DNA of 64,000 nt from a virus, in the IMG/VR virus record IMGVR_UViG_3300033571_005398, positions 1-64,000 of that record. One strand, 5' to 3'. The stretch's first letter is position 1, and every line of letters starts with the position of its first letter. The notes beneath the pieces are model-generated. The model made no database searches. It was not told the origin of the DNA and saw only the letters and a program-made list of their open reading frames with translations. Below, piece after piece: positions 48,394-56,246 of this stretch. The position numbers and the translations under genes are program-made.

Positions 48394-49893
48394 TTAGTTT
48401 GCAGTCTTTTGACTGAGAGTGATGACAACAAACTCAGCAGGGTATTCAAGCGAAACCCCAACCTCGATGTTTACGATTCCCTGTGCAATATCAGAGTCCG
48501 GGTTGTTTTCCCGGTCACACTTGACAAAGAAAGCCTCATCAGGGGTGGTTCCAGCAAGGCCGCCAATATTGCGGTAATCGTTCAAGAACACACTCAGCGT
48601 TGTGCGAATCCGGCCCCACAGGTTGGAGTCGTTATTTTCGAACATAGCAAACTGCGTAAGGTCTTTGAGCTGCTTTTGGATGTGAATAAGCGAGCGTCGC
48701 ATAGAGACGTAACGGTTAGCCGTTCCATCCTGCAGCAGGGTGCGAGCACCCATAACCACTACACCTGCGCCGGGGATATCGCGAATTGCGTTTACCGGCG
48801 AGCTGCTGGAGTTAAGGGTATCCAACTCTGCTGACGTAAAGCGGCGTTCAAGAGCAACTACGCCACCAAGCTCGGTGCGCAAACCGGCAGGCGATTTGAA
48901 CGGCCCTTGAGCCCGGTCAGTTGCAATGTACAACCCAGCCACAGAACCTGCAGGACCGCACTTACGGACCGACGTAGCATTCCGACCAAACGGGTCAGCA
49001 ATGAAAACGTTGGGGTAGTACATTGCGACATTGCTCTGGTTTGCACGGCCATCGGCGTAAGTAATTGCGGAAGCTACCGACAAGTCTGGCGCCGTTTCGG
49101 CAACCACAAATACGTTGGTTGCAGTTGCAGCATACGAAATTATCGTGTCTAAGACAGTTGCTGCCGTAGTTGCGCCACCCGCAGCAAACGTTTGGCGGTG
49201 AAGCTCTGGGCTAAACATAACAAGAGGACGGTCAAGCGCGTTAAAGTCGGCCAGCGCAGACGTAAAGTCGGCTGTTGCAAGCCCCGCACCATTAGCGCCG
49301 CTTGTAAAGCCAACCGGAGTTGTTACGCTAGGAACCTTGGTCTGGTCACTGACAGTCACCGTAATGTAGGCCGAGGCATTGTTAATGACATCTACAATAA
49401 AGTCGCCTGTAACAGGGTCGTTATCGAACATGACATTGTCATACTGCTCAAGAACTACATCGGCAGTTGTTCCAACGTCCTTGCTGACAATGACATTGTA
49501 GTAGGCACTAGACCCTACTTGAATAAACTGAACAGCAAGCTTATTCCCGTCAACACCCTTGGCGCGAGCAGTGATGGTACCTACAGTACCTGCCGAAGCC
49601 GCAATAGTCATACTGGCAGCAACTGCATCCGATGCAAGAACGCGACGGACGTAAAGCTCATTTCCACCGCTTTTGAAGAACTGCCCAATGCCAAAAGTTG
49701 CGGGGTAGTTGAGGTCGTATCCACCAAAAGTTTGAGTGAATTCGTACCACGAATTTACAAGAGTAATATCCGTGGGGCCCTGTCCCAAGCTGCAGATGAC
49801 GGCTCCAGCCGCAGCCGTGCCACCTCCGGACGAGATGGGGGCAGGAAGAAGACGTTCCGTGATGTAAACGCCGGGGCGACCATATGCGGCCAT
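48394..49893 (-). CDS. Contractile tail sheath protein (499 aa)
   Basis: Start MAAYGRPGVYITERLLP is the standard sheath opening; TDITLVNSWYEFTQTFGGYD, an N-terminal insertion domain with beta repeats, and a C-terminal part with GVVVMGARTLLQDG, YVSMRRSLIHIQKQLKDLTQ and NIEVGVSLEYPAEFVVI complete it. Contraction drives the tube into the host. It shows that this is a myovirus. Confidence 0.95.
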   Translation of the reverse strand: MAAYGRPGVYITERLLPAPISSGGGTAAAGAVICSLGQGPTDITLVNSWYEFTQTFGGYDLNYPATFGIGQFFKSGGNELYVRRVLASDAVAASMTIAASAGTVGTITARAKGVDGNKLAVQFIQVGSSAYYNVIVSKDVGTTADVVLEQYDNVMFDNDPVTGDFIVDVINNASAYITVTVSDQTKVPSVTTPVGFTSGANGAGLATADFTSALADFNALDRPLVMFSPELHRQTFAAGGATTAATVLDTIISYAATATNVFVVAETAPDLSVASAITYADGRANQSNVAMYYPNVFIADPFGRNATSVRKCGPAGSVAGLYIATDRAQGPFKSPAGLRTELGGVVALERRFTSAELDTLNSSSSPVNAIRDIPGAGVVVMGARTLLQDGTANRYVSMRRSLIHIQKQLKDLTQFAMFENNDSNLWGRIRTTLSVFLNDYRNIGGLAGTTPDEAFFVKCDRENNPDSDIAQGIVNIEVGVSLEYPAEFVVITLSQKTAN

Positions 49894-49935
49894 TGTTTCT
49901 CCTTAGTTAGATGAGTATTGTGGGGGGACCAAATA

Positions 49936-50610
49936 TTAGGCGATGTGGATTTCATCAATACCTACCCAGTACGGGTCGCCGGGACGGCCGCCATTTAGCG
50001 ACAGGTACGATGATGGAGTAGTTATGTCGATAGATGTGACTTCGTAGATTCGTCGTGCTGCATCTACCGATACCTCACTAGAAACACGTACGGTTATTAC
50101 ATTTACAAACAACCGCTTTGCTTGTTCCGTGACATCGCGTTTATTGACATCCATGATGTCCAAACGACGAAGTGTGTGTTGGGGGTTGCCCTCCCCGTCT
50201 ACCTTTCCTGTGTCTACAGATAGGTAGCCGAATCTTATGGGGAACTTCTCGTGAAGCAACTGGCTCACGATAGCTCGGTCGTGGCGCGGGTGTCGCGCAT
50301 ACGACGTAATCTGGTAATCGATAGTTACCGGAATAGGCAGCTGGATGTCAAAGCCATCAGCATTAGGGGTTTCTGGGTCGAGGTACCACGGCGACACAAT
50401 TCCACGCATTTCACGGGCTTGGTCACGTTGAATATCCAACATATCAATCGTAATGTACGGATACCCCTGTGAACGAATTTCTTGGTCAGGCTGCCCAAAC
50501 CAAACGCCTACCGAGCGAGGATTGCCGTCCCCCTCTGACTTCTGGTCAGTTACCGTCATTCCTTGAAGCTTCTTTCGAAGGGCCTCATCTTCAGAGATTA
50601 GAAATGTCAA
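49936..50610 (-). CDS. Tail terminator/completion protein (224 aa)
   Basis: TTG start, overlapping the preceding stop, with GGAGG upstream. The N terminus and GYPYITIDMLDIQRD, IPVTIDYQITSYARHPRHD are consistent with a tail terminator of the gp3/15 or Z type located just before the sheath gene. Family not certain; position is the stronger evidence. Confidence 0.6.
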   Translation of the reverse strand: MTFLISEDEALRKKLQGMTVTDQKSEGDGNPRSVGVWFGQPDQEIRSQGYPYITIDMLDIQRDQAREMRGIVSPWYLDPETPNADGFDIQLPIPVTIDYQITSYARHPRHDRAIVSQLLHEKFPIRFGYLSVDTGKVDGEGNPQHTLRRLDIMDVNKRDVTEQAKRLFVNVITVRVSSEVSVDAARRIYEVTSIDITTPSSYLSLNGGRPGDPYWVGIDEIHIA

Positions 50611-50918
50611 AACAACCCTCCCAGAACATGCTTGTGCAGGCTAATTAGGTAGGCCTCTTCGGCAGAGGATGAGTTGTCATACCTACGCACCGTAGCTTTT
50701 GGGGGGTTGTTCTCATCCCCGTACTCGTGCCTGAACGCACGGTCACTGTGCTCCGGTGAGACTTTTGCTTTAAATTTGCCGTCCTCGTAGTGCACGCGAA
50801 TACTGCTGGCAACGTCTTCGTCCCAGCCGTGCTCGTGCGCGCGGTTTTGCAAGTCTGCGGTCATGTACACGGCAGTTTCATGCGCGGCTCGTTTAAGGCC
50901 TTCTTGTATGCGCTTCAC
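50607..50918 (-). CDS. HK97 gp10-like neck protein (103 aa)
   Basis: GTG start. HETAVYMTADLQNRAHEHGW followed by SIRVHYEDGKFKAKVSPEHSDRAFRHEYGDENNPP has the plan of gp10-type head-tail joining proteins (helix, beta hairpins, EYG-type motif). It overlaps the terminator gene and follows a structured leader. Confidence 0.6.
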   Translation of the reverse strand: MKRIQEGLKRAAHETAVYMTADLQNRAHEHGWDEDVASSIRVHYEDGKFKAKVSPEHSDRAFRHEYGDENNPPKATVRRYDNSSSAEEAYLISLHKHVLGGLF

Positions 50919-50935
50919 TTGGCACCTGCACTAAC

Positions 50936-51019
50936 GGGGATGAATGTTGAGACGCCTGCATGACAAGTAGCGGTAAACATTCAAATCCCCTTTCGAGGCA
51001 CGCAAGCCAGCCGAAGCTG
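50936..51019 (-). promoter_or_regulatory. Structured leader before the neck and tail genes
   Basis: On the leftward RNA a CAGC-UUCG-GCTG hairpin (51008-51019) precedes a long stem: GGGGATTTGAATGTT (50976-50990) with AACATTCATCCCC (50936-50948), a 13-bp pairing with a small bulge, enclosing 27 nt. It lies in the 183-bp non-coding gap after the terminator at 51061-51084 and ends 18 bases before the GTG at 50918. It may be a cis-regulatory RNA, a small RNA or a processing site. Confidence 0.5.
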
Positions 51020-51060
51020 TATAGGGTCCGCACGGATTACCTACACTTTAAGGATAGAGA

Positions 51061-51084
51061 AAAGCCCCGCATTTAGCGGGGCTA
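51061..51084 (-). terminator. Rho-independent terminator
   Basis: AGCCCCGC-N5-GCGGGGCT with TTTT directly after on the leftward strand. It ends the operon of small basic proteins and isolates it from the tail genes downstream. Confidence 0.85.
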
Positions 51085-51101
51085 ACTCGTTTTACTTAAA
51101 A

Positions 51102-51353
51102 CTACTTCTTACCAGCCTTAATCTTCTTGGCAAGAGCGTTGTCTTTCTTAGTGTCTTGCGCCTTGGTGAGCTTGGTGTTCCTGTCCATCTTGGCGTCTTC
51201 TTTGTTGAACTTTGCCTTCTGGGCAGGGGTCATGCCCTTCGTCGTCTTGGCATCCTGCTTCTTATCAGCAGATGAACCAATATAGGGCTTGTTCTTTTTA
51301 TCGGCTGCACGCTTCTTACAAGCCGCGCACGTACCACACTTACACATTGCCAT
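51102..51353 (-). CDS. Lys-rich protein with CxCxxCxxC start (83 aa)
   Basis: Starts MAMCKCGTCAACKKR, then a Lys/Ala/Asp-rich sequence with MTPAQKAKFNKEDAKMD. The Cys cluster could bind zinc; the rest is very basic and probably disordered. A shorter paralogue lies directly upstream with the same start. Last gene before the terminator. Confidence 0.65.
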   Translation of the reverse strand: MAMCKCGTCAACKKRAADKKNKPYIGSSADKKQDAKTTKGMTPAQKAKFNKEDAKMDRNTKLTKAQDTKKDNALAKKIKAGKK

Positions 51354-51520
51354 TATTTACCTTTTTTCTTGTTCATCTTGGCGGCAGTAATAACATCGCC
51401 ACGGGTGATTTTCTTTTTGTCTCCATACATCGAAGCAAGCTTTGCGTTCTTTCCCGTGGGGGCGTCTTTCTTTGCACGGGCTTTACACGCAGCACATTTG
51501 CCACACTTGCACATTGCCAT
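51353..51520 (-). CDS. Paralogous Lys-rich Cys-cluster protein (55 aa)
   Basis: Begins MAMCKCGKCAACKARAKK, almost identical in its first 12 residues to the downstream gene product, then KLASMYGDKKKITRGDVI and a Lys-rich tail. TAATG overlaps on both sides fix start and stop. It looks like a recent duplication of the Cys-cluster segment. Confidence 0.65.
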   Translation of the reverse strand: MAMCKCGKCAACKARAKKDAPTGKNAKLASMYGDKKKITRGDVITAAKMNKKKGK

Positions 51521-51834
51521 TATTTCTTACCCTTCTTAGCGTCAAGACGCTTGCTTATTGCTGCGGCCTTACTTTTGGCGTCAGCTTTACTGGATGCTCC
51601 CCATGCCTGAAGTGACAAGAGAAGACGTGTGGGTTCCCCGTTGGGCTTGCGCTCTGGACCGGGCATGTTACCCATGCGGGCCAAGAACGACGCTCGGCGA
51701 GGATTGTCGCCAGACTTTACCGGGGCTTTCAAGTCAGAGCCGGGGTTAGCCCGTTCGTAGGACTTACGGCCCTTTTCATTAAGGCCACCCTTAGCATTCT
51801 GACCAACTTTTTTCTGCCATGCTTCACTTGCCAT
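51520..51834 (-). CDS. Small basic protein, DUF6321-like (104 aa)
   Basis: GGLNEKGRKSYERANPGSDL, then KAPVKSGDNPRRASFLARM and GNMPGPERKPNGEPTRLLLS recall what I know as DUF6321, a family common in environmental phages. Strongly basic C terminus. Role unknown, possibly DNA-associated. TAATG overlaps join it to the neighbours. Confidence 0.65.
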   Translation of the reverse strand: MASEAWQKKVGQNAKGGLNEKGRKSYERANPGSDLKAPVKSGDNPRRASFLARMGNMPGPERKPNGEPTRLLLSLQAWGASSKADAKSKAAAISKRLDAKKGKK

Positions 51835-52085
51835 TAGCTGCTCCTTCTATACTTGGCGGTTTTTTCAGCAATCTTTTTAGGTTGAGGAGCAACCTGCTTA
51901 CCCGACTTTCCTCCGTCACCCTTCGCCTTTGCGCGATTAGTGGCTGCTTTTTCTGCGGGGGTTAGGGCGTCCCAAGCTTTTGCAGGAAGATACCGTCTCT
52001 TACCTTTAGAGGGACTACCATCAGACGTAGTCCACTTTTCTCTTGTCCACTTATCTAGGGACTTTTGAGAGGCTGCTTTAGCCAT
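51834..52085 (-). CDS. Small basic protein, DUF5872-like (83 aa)
   Basis: SQKSLDKWTREKWTTSDGSP, RRYLPAKAWDALTPAEKAAT resemble DUF5872 proteins as I recall them, found in many phages and some eukaryotic viruses. The start at 52085 lies in a TAATG overlap; an earlier in-frame start would lie inside the upstream gene. Confidence 0.65.
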   Translation of the reverse strand: MAKAASQKSLDKWTREKWTTSDGSPSKGKRRYLPAKAWDALTPAEKAATNRAKAKGDGGKSGKQVAPQPKKIAEKTAKYRRSS

Positions 52086-52273
52086 TACTTGTAGCCACCT
52101 CCTGCTTTCTTGTACTCTGAGGCCAGCAGTTGGGCTTTGCGAGCAGACCACTCTCCGGGGTCTCCGCCCTTAGTACCGGCTTTAATCTTTTTGAACAGGC
52201 GCTCTCGAAGAGCAGGTTTCGTATAGTTACCCGCCTCATTGACTCGAGACTTGGCCTTCTTTTTTTCAACCAT
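52085..52273 (-). CDS. Small basic protein (62 aa)
   Basis: RERLFKKIKAGTKGGDPGEW and KAQLLASEYKKAGGGYK are typical of short basic proteins encoded with DUF5872-like and DUF6321-like ones. Function unknown. Fully overlapped by TAATG junctions on both sides. Confidence 0.6.
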   Translation of the reverse strand: MVEKKKAKSRVNEAGNYTKPALRERLFKKIKAGTKGGDPGEWSARKAQLLASEYKKAGGGYK

Positions 52274-52314
52274 TACCGTTTACCTTTTCCGCAAGTGCAG
52301 TTACCGTTACACAC
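52273..52314 (-). CDS. Possible 13-aa Cys peptide
   Basis: GTG at 52314 opens MCNGNCTCGKGKR, stopping in a TAATG overlap exactly like the other junctions of this operon. The CNGNCTCGKGK pattern recalls the Cys clusters of the two genes at 51.1-51.5 kb. Very short, so it may be a coupling leader or a remnant. Confidence 0.3.
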   Translation of the reverse strand: MCNGNCTCGKGKR

Positions 52315-52477
52315 TACTTCTTCTCCCTTTTTTTGTCCGGGTATTCTTTGTTTCTTGGCCGCCTGATTTCTTCTCAGGAAGCGGCCTATCTTTTGGAGTG
52401 TGGGCTTCCCAACGTGCCGCCATCTTTGGGTTGTTTGCGTACATCCACGCTCGTTGGCGTTGCGATTTAAACGGCAC
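52307..52477 (-). CDS. Small phage protein with MPFKSQxQRxWMYAN start (56 aa)
   Basis: GTG start gives MPFKSQRQRAWMYANNPKMA and RWEAHTPKDRPLPEK, a short motif protein that I recall from many phages, then a basic tail. Its role is not known. First gene of the tiny-protein operon; it ends inside the 13-codon frame. Confidence 0.7.
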   Translation of the reverse strand: MPFKSQRQRAWMYANNPKMAARWEAHTPKDRPLPEKKSGGQETKNTRTKKGRRSSV

Positions 52478-52478
52478 T

Positions 52479-52871
52479 TTAGTTCTGCGCCATAATTACC
52501 CAGTTAGTTCCGTTACTAACTATGGTTGTCCACTTACCGGCTGTGTTGGCGGAGAAGAGCGTAGCCGCAGCAGTGGTGGTTGCCAACGGGATTACGTTAG
52601 AAGAGGCCGAGGTTACTGCGCCTGTGTTAATCGTTTTCAAACCCAACGTGCGACCGGGAAATGCTGAGGCACTTGGCAGTGTCACTGCAATCGCCGAAGC
52701 AGAGTTAAACGTAACAAACTTGGCAGTTTGTGGCACGGTAAAGGTGGCGGTCGTGACGGGAGTCGTGACATTGGCTACCGACAGTGCGGTGTCTTTATCT
52801 AAGTAGTCAAGGCAAGTGTTGAGGGCAGCCCCCCAGTTACTTTGACCAATAGTAGGTTTTACAAGAGGCAT
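52479..52871 (-). CDS. Tail fibre-like protein (130 aa)
   Basis: Short N-terminal helix (NWGAALNTCLDYLDKD) followed by Thr/Ala/Val-rich beta sequence (FTVPQTAKFVTFNSASAIAVTLPSA...) and a Trp-containing tip (WTTIVSNGTNWVIMAQ) typical of fibre ends. Not assigned to a family. Confidence 0.55.
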   Translation of the reverse strand: MPLVKPTIGQSNWGAALNTCLDYLDKDTALSVANVTTPVTTATFTVPQTAKFVTFNSASAIAVTLPSASAFPGRTLGLKTINTGAVTSASSNVIPLATTTAAATLFSANTAGKWTTIVSNGTNWVIMAQN

Positions 52872-52874
52872 TTT

Positions 52875-53492
52875 CTAATCTCCATATTTTCCGGAACCGT
52901 ATTCTCCGGCTCCATAAATTGACAAACGGGGTTCTGTAGTTGCAGGCAGAGCATACGCTTGGAACTGCGGGTCGTTGACCAGCTCTTCGGAATTGACTTG
53001 GTTGCAGTCAATGGTGACAACGGCGTACTGGTAACCAAAAGAGCCGCGTGGAAGAACGCGGGTCGGGACAAACACTTGGTTGCGGTAAATCACTCGGTCT
53101 TTAATGTGCGTGCTGGGCACAGTCATCATTCCGGGAATCAGGCGCTCAATGTCTCCAACGTTAACCACCAGCCGAAGAGTATCCGTGACATAGAAACCGC
53201 GTTCATTCATTACGTTGCTTGAACGGATTAGCTGCGCCATAACAGTGGGCAACTTGAATGGCTTTGCCCAGCGGCGGCCATTGGCCCGGTTATTGGTATC
53301 AAAAGACGCATTGGATACATCGTATACGTCATCTACAACAGTCGAGTAGTTCTGCTCAAAGTACTCTTCGGACCATTCGTACCAGTCAACCTCTTGACCG
53401 ACAGTGCCGCCAAGGTCGTCAGCAATACCTTCATACATGGATTTACTTTCGTAATCCATGTTGAATCGGCCTTGAAGCTTAATCCCACGCAT
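52875..53492 (-). CDS. Head-completion or neck protein (205 aa)
   Basis: Not recognised by name. MDYESKSMYEGIADDLGGTVGQ, then FKLPTVMAQLIRSSNVMNERGF and SRAFY-type beta strands look like an adaptor or tail-tube-proximal protein. Position between fibre genes and the tail block suggests virion assembly. Confidence 0.45.
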   Translation of the reverse strand: MRGIKLQGRFNMDYESKSMYEGIADDLGGTVGQEVDWYEWSEEYFEQNYSTVVDDVYDVSNASFDTNNRANGRRWAKPFKLPTVMAQLIRSSNVMNERGFYVTDTLRLVVNVGDIERLIPGMMTVPSTHIKDRVIYRNQVFVPTRVLPRGSFGYQYAVVTIDCNQVNSEELVNDPQFQAYALPATTEPRLSIYGAGEYGSGKYGD

Positions 53493-53500
53493 CCTGCATC

Positions 53501-55141
53501 CTAACTAAACGGTGTCCATGCACCTGCGGTAAACTTTTGGGCAGTAGCAATCGTTACCCATCCCGGGCTGCCGCTTCCGGTGTCTGCCACATATCTCTGC
53601 CCCGTAAGCATTCTCACCCAACCAACTGCCGTACCAGTAGAGCTGGAGTAAGTTCCTTGGGCAGAGCTTGTAATTACAAATTGGCTAGCAGTTGCTGATG
53701 TAATTGTTGCGTTGGTCAAGTTGTATGCACTTGGATTTACGCCCGTAATGGTCACTGTGTTACCTGCTGAAAACTCGTTTGAAGCAGTGTAGGTGGCAGC
53801 CCCAACACTGACAGCTGTGCCACTAATAGAAACAGTTCCTAGTCCTTCATTATTTGCCCCCGTGCTAAACGAATCGACGCCAAAAACGCTAACGTTTGTG
53901 TACGTTTGATTCAGGTAGTCATAAGGGGCTGCAATTCCAGAGACGATTACGGTCTGTCCAGTAGAAAAACCGTGAGCAGCGCTAGTTGTAAAATCAGTAC
54001 CAAACTCAGTTCCAAAAACGCTAGTTATTGTTGCAGTTCGTGCAGTAGTTGTGACATTAGTAATTGAGCCAGAAGTAGCGTAACGGCGTCCATACGCAGA
54101 AATAAAAGCCGAGCTTGTGGCAGTATATGGCGAAGTCACCGATGCAGCGTTAGTGTACCTTGCACGAAAGTAGTAGGTTCTTCCCGGAAGAAGACCGGTA
54201 ATGGTTGCTGTACCCGGGCTTGCTATCGTTACTGAGCTGGGTGTCCCACCAAACCCAGAGTCAGTGCTGTACTCTACTGTGTACGAACTAATCGCAGAGC
54301 CGCCATTTGAAGACGGTGCAGCCACTACTACGGAGGCTGTAGTTCCCACAGAGGTAACCGAAGTAATAGTTGGGGCCGCGTAAGCTACCCTGCTTGCCGA
54401 CCAAGGGCCGTACCCCTCGGAGTTGCTAGCATAGGCGCGTACTTGGAAATAGTACACGGTTCCCGGAACAACAGTAATAGGGGCTGTTGGCCCAAAATCT
54501 GCAGTTCTAGTCGTGCCGAGACCATTAACATTATTCAGATTGTAGGTAGTCCACGTTGCGTTATCGGTACTGTATCGGTACTCGTACCAACTGATGGCTG
54601 AGGTCCCATTCCCAGTTCCATTCGCTGCTGTTCCCGATGGCGGCGTTGAGGCAGTCCACTCAAGCCTGATTGTTGTTCCAGTAGCGGCGGTTCCGGCCTT
54701 CGGGCGAGTTACCGTAAGCGTAGGAGTGGTGGGTTGTCGGACCGCATTAAATAGAGTTATTGTCGCTGCCGCAGTGTATGAAGTAAACCTAACTGCGTAT
54801 GATGGAATTTGACCCGCAGTAACATAGTATGCGTCTACAGTGGCAATTGCCGAACCGTCTGAGTTATGAGTTACCGTATACGCCGAAGAAAATATGGCAG
54901 TGCTGCTGTTTTGCCCCAATGAGCGTAACTGGTCGTCAAAACGTTGCGTGATGTTGCCACTGCCGCGAACTGCCGCAGAAGCATAGTCGCTGAAAGAGTT
55001 TGCTCCTGAGCTAAGGTATACCGTGTAATACACGGTACTCGTGTTGGTTGTTGCGTTGTAAAAAGCAGAGTCCGAGGATACATCTACTTGAAGGGTGTAG
55101 TTGTTTATTGTTGATGAATTAGTGCCTGAGTATGCAACCAC
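53501..55141 (-). CDS. FN3-containing fibre or minor structural protein (546 aa)
   Basis: N-terminal DUF859-like domain (SSAYTVTHNSDGSAIATVDA, about 1-130), two FN3 domains (about 135-240 and 250-345; e.g. GTVYYFQVRAYASNSEGYGPWS and GRTYYFRARYTNAAS), then beta-rich repeats ending in WVTIATAQKFTAG. Likely an adhesion or surface-decoration protein of the particle. Confidence 0.65.
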   Translation of the reverse strand: MVAYSGTNSSTINNYTLQVDVSSDSAFYNATTNTSTVYYTVYLSSGANSFSDYASAAVRGSGNITQRFDDQLRSLGQNSSTAIFSSAYTVTHNSDGSAIATVDAYYVTAGQIPSYAVRFTSYTAAATITLFNAVRQPTTPTLTVTRPKAGTAATGTTIRLEWTASTPPSGTAANGTGNGTSAISWYEYRYSTDNATWTTYNLNNVNGLGTTRTADFGPTAPITVVPGTVYYFQVRAYASNSEGYGPWSASRVAYAAPTITSVTSVGTTASVVVAAPSSNGGSAISSYTVEYSTDSGFGGTPSSVTIASPGTATITGLLPGRTYYFRARYTNAASVTSPYTATSSAFISAYGRRYATSGSITNVTTTARTATITSVFGTEFGTDFTTSAAHGFSTGQTVIVSGIAAPYDYLNQTYTNVSVFGVDSFSTGANNEGLGTVSISGTAVSVGAATYTASNEFSAGNTVTITGVNPSAYNLTNATITSATASQFVITSSAQGTYSSSTGTAVGWVRMLTGQRYVADTGSGSPGWVTIATAQKFTAGAWTPFS

Positions 55142-55146
55142 CTAAA

Positions 55147-56112
55147 TCACCAGAACCAGAGGTCGCCTACTGCAGCTCCGCCAGCAGGTGTGGGTGTAGT
55201 GGCTTGTACAAAAATACGAAGGCCTTCACGGGCACCGGCCACGGTGTCTGCACCAGTTCCGCCTCGGTTAAGCGGAAGAATTCCAGTTACTTCCTGTCCA
55301 GCAGCGCTTAGAGTAACCAAGTTACCGCCAGTAACTACTCCGGAAGCGTTAATCTTAGCCACACCAGTAGACGCGCCGCTCGAGCCAGACAGAGTAACTG
55401 TGCCAGAAGCTGTTAGTGCGTCGGTTGTCAGGACCTTACCAGAAGGCACCGTCAAACTTGCAGTGAGAGTCTGTGTAGTTGCGCTTGTCTTAGAAACAAA
55501 GTTGGTGGTGACATCTCCGGCAAGCGCTACAGTTCCGCTAGTTGCGGGAAGGGCCAGCGCGACAGTGCCGCTAGCGTTTGCTGTAATTGTGGTTACACCA
55601 GCAGATGCCCCGTTTACAATAAGGCTTGTAGAAATGACTGGAGAGGTGAGTGCTGGGTCCGAAGCAAACACCGCGTTACCGGTTCCCGTTGTACCGTTAA
55701 TAATCCCGCGGAGTTGAGTTGCTGTAGTGGTTGCCAGCTGGTCAAGTCGAGGAAGCCCCCACGAAGGGGCAGCAGCTCCGTTTGACAGAAGAACCTGTCC
55801 AGAAGTTCCTGCAGCCAAAAAGGTTGTGGTGTTTGCAGCTGTGTTGTACGGCACCTGTCCAGCACCTCCGCCAGCAAGGTTAGTGGCACGGGCCACAGCT
55901 ACTGTTGACGTAGTTCCTGAGGTAGTTAGGTAAGTCAGTCCCGCGGGGGCATACGGCAGCGAGGCCCATGCCGTAGTTCCGTCACCAAGCTTGAACTTGT
56001 TAGTGTCGGTTTCAAAGCCAACTTCTCCGGCAGCCAAAGTTGGGCCATTGGTTGTCCAGTTTGCCGCCAAATCGCGACGAAGCTGAATAATGGTTCTTGT
56101 AGGAGCAGGCAT
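55147..56112 (-). CDS. Fibre protein with Mtd-type N-terminal domain (321 aa)
   Basis: RTIIQLRRDLAANWTTNGPT, LAAGEVGFETDTNKFKLGDG and TTAWASLPYA form the short beta module known from major tropism determinant and hyaluronidase-type fibres. The rest is Thr/Val/Ala/Gly-rich beta sequence. Probably attaches the particle to the cell. Confidence 0.72.
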   Translation of the reverse strand: MPAPTRTIIQLRRDLAANWTTNGPTLAAGEVGFETDTNKFKLGDGTTAWASLPYAPAGLTYLTTSGTTSTVAVARATNLAGGGAGQVPYNTAANTTTFLAAGTSGQVLLSNGAAAPSWGLPRLDQLATTTATQLRGIINGTTGTGNAVFASDPALTSPVISTSLIVNGASAGVTTITANASGTVALALPATSGTVALAGDVTTNFVSKTSATTQTLTASLTVPSGKVLTTDALTASGTVTLSGSSGASTGVAKINASGVVTGGNLVTLSAAGQEVTGILPLNRGGTGADTVAGAREGLRIFVQATTPTPAGGAAVGDLWFW

Positions 56113-56120
56113 AGTTATCC

Positions 56121-56246
56121 TTACTGGTATTCTGCACTGTCAGGATAGCGCGGACCATTTATAGGAAGCACCACCGCAGGACGGGTAGGGTAGTCGACAC
56201 TCGGGGCAAACTTTAATAGAAATATGTCTTTTGGCAATTCTGGCAT
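56121..56246 (-). CDS. Hypothetical tiny protein (41 aa)
   Basis: MPELPKDIFLLKFAPSVDYP and a Pro-rich rest; starts in a TAATG overlap with the preceding gene and ends eight bases before the fibre gene start. No ribosome binding site of its own, so expression would rely on coupling. Not recognised. Confidence 0.5.
   Translation of the reverse strand: MPELPKDIFLLKFAPSVDYPTRPAVVLPINGPRYPDSAEYQ

Noticed and set aside
50941-50990. A tRNA-like TTCAAATCC in the gap near 50.98 kb
   Set aside because: Flanking bases do not pair as a T-arm; the segment is better explained by the long inverted repeat.
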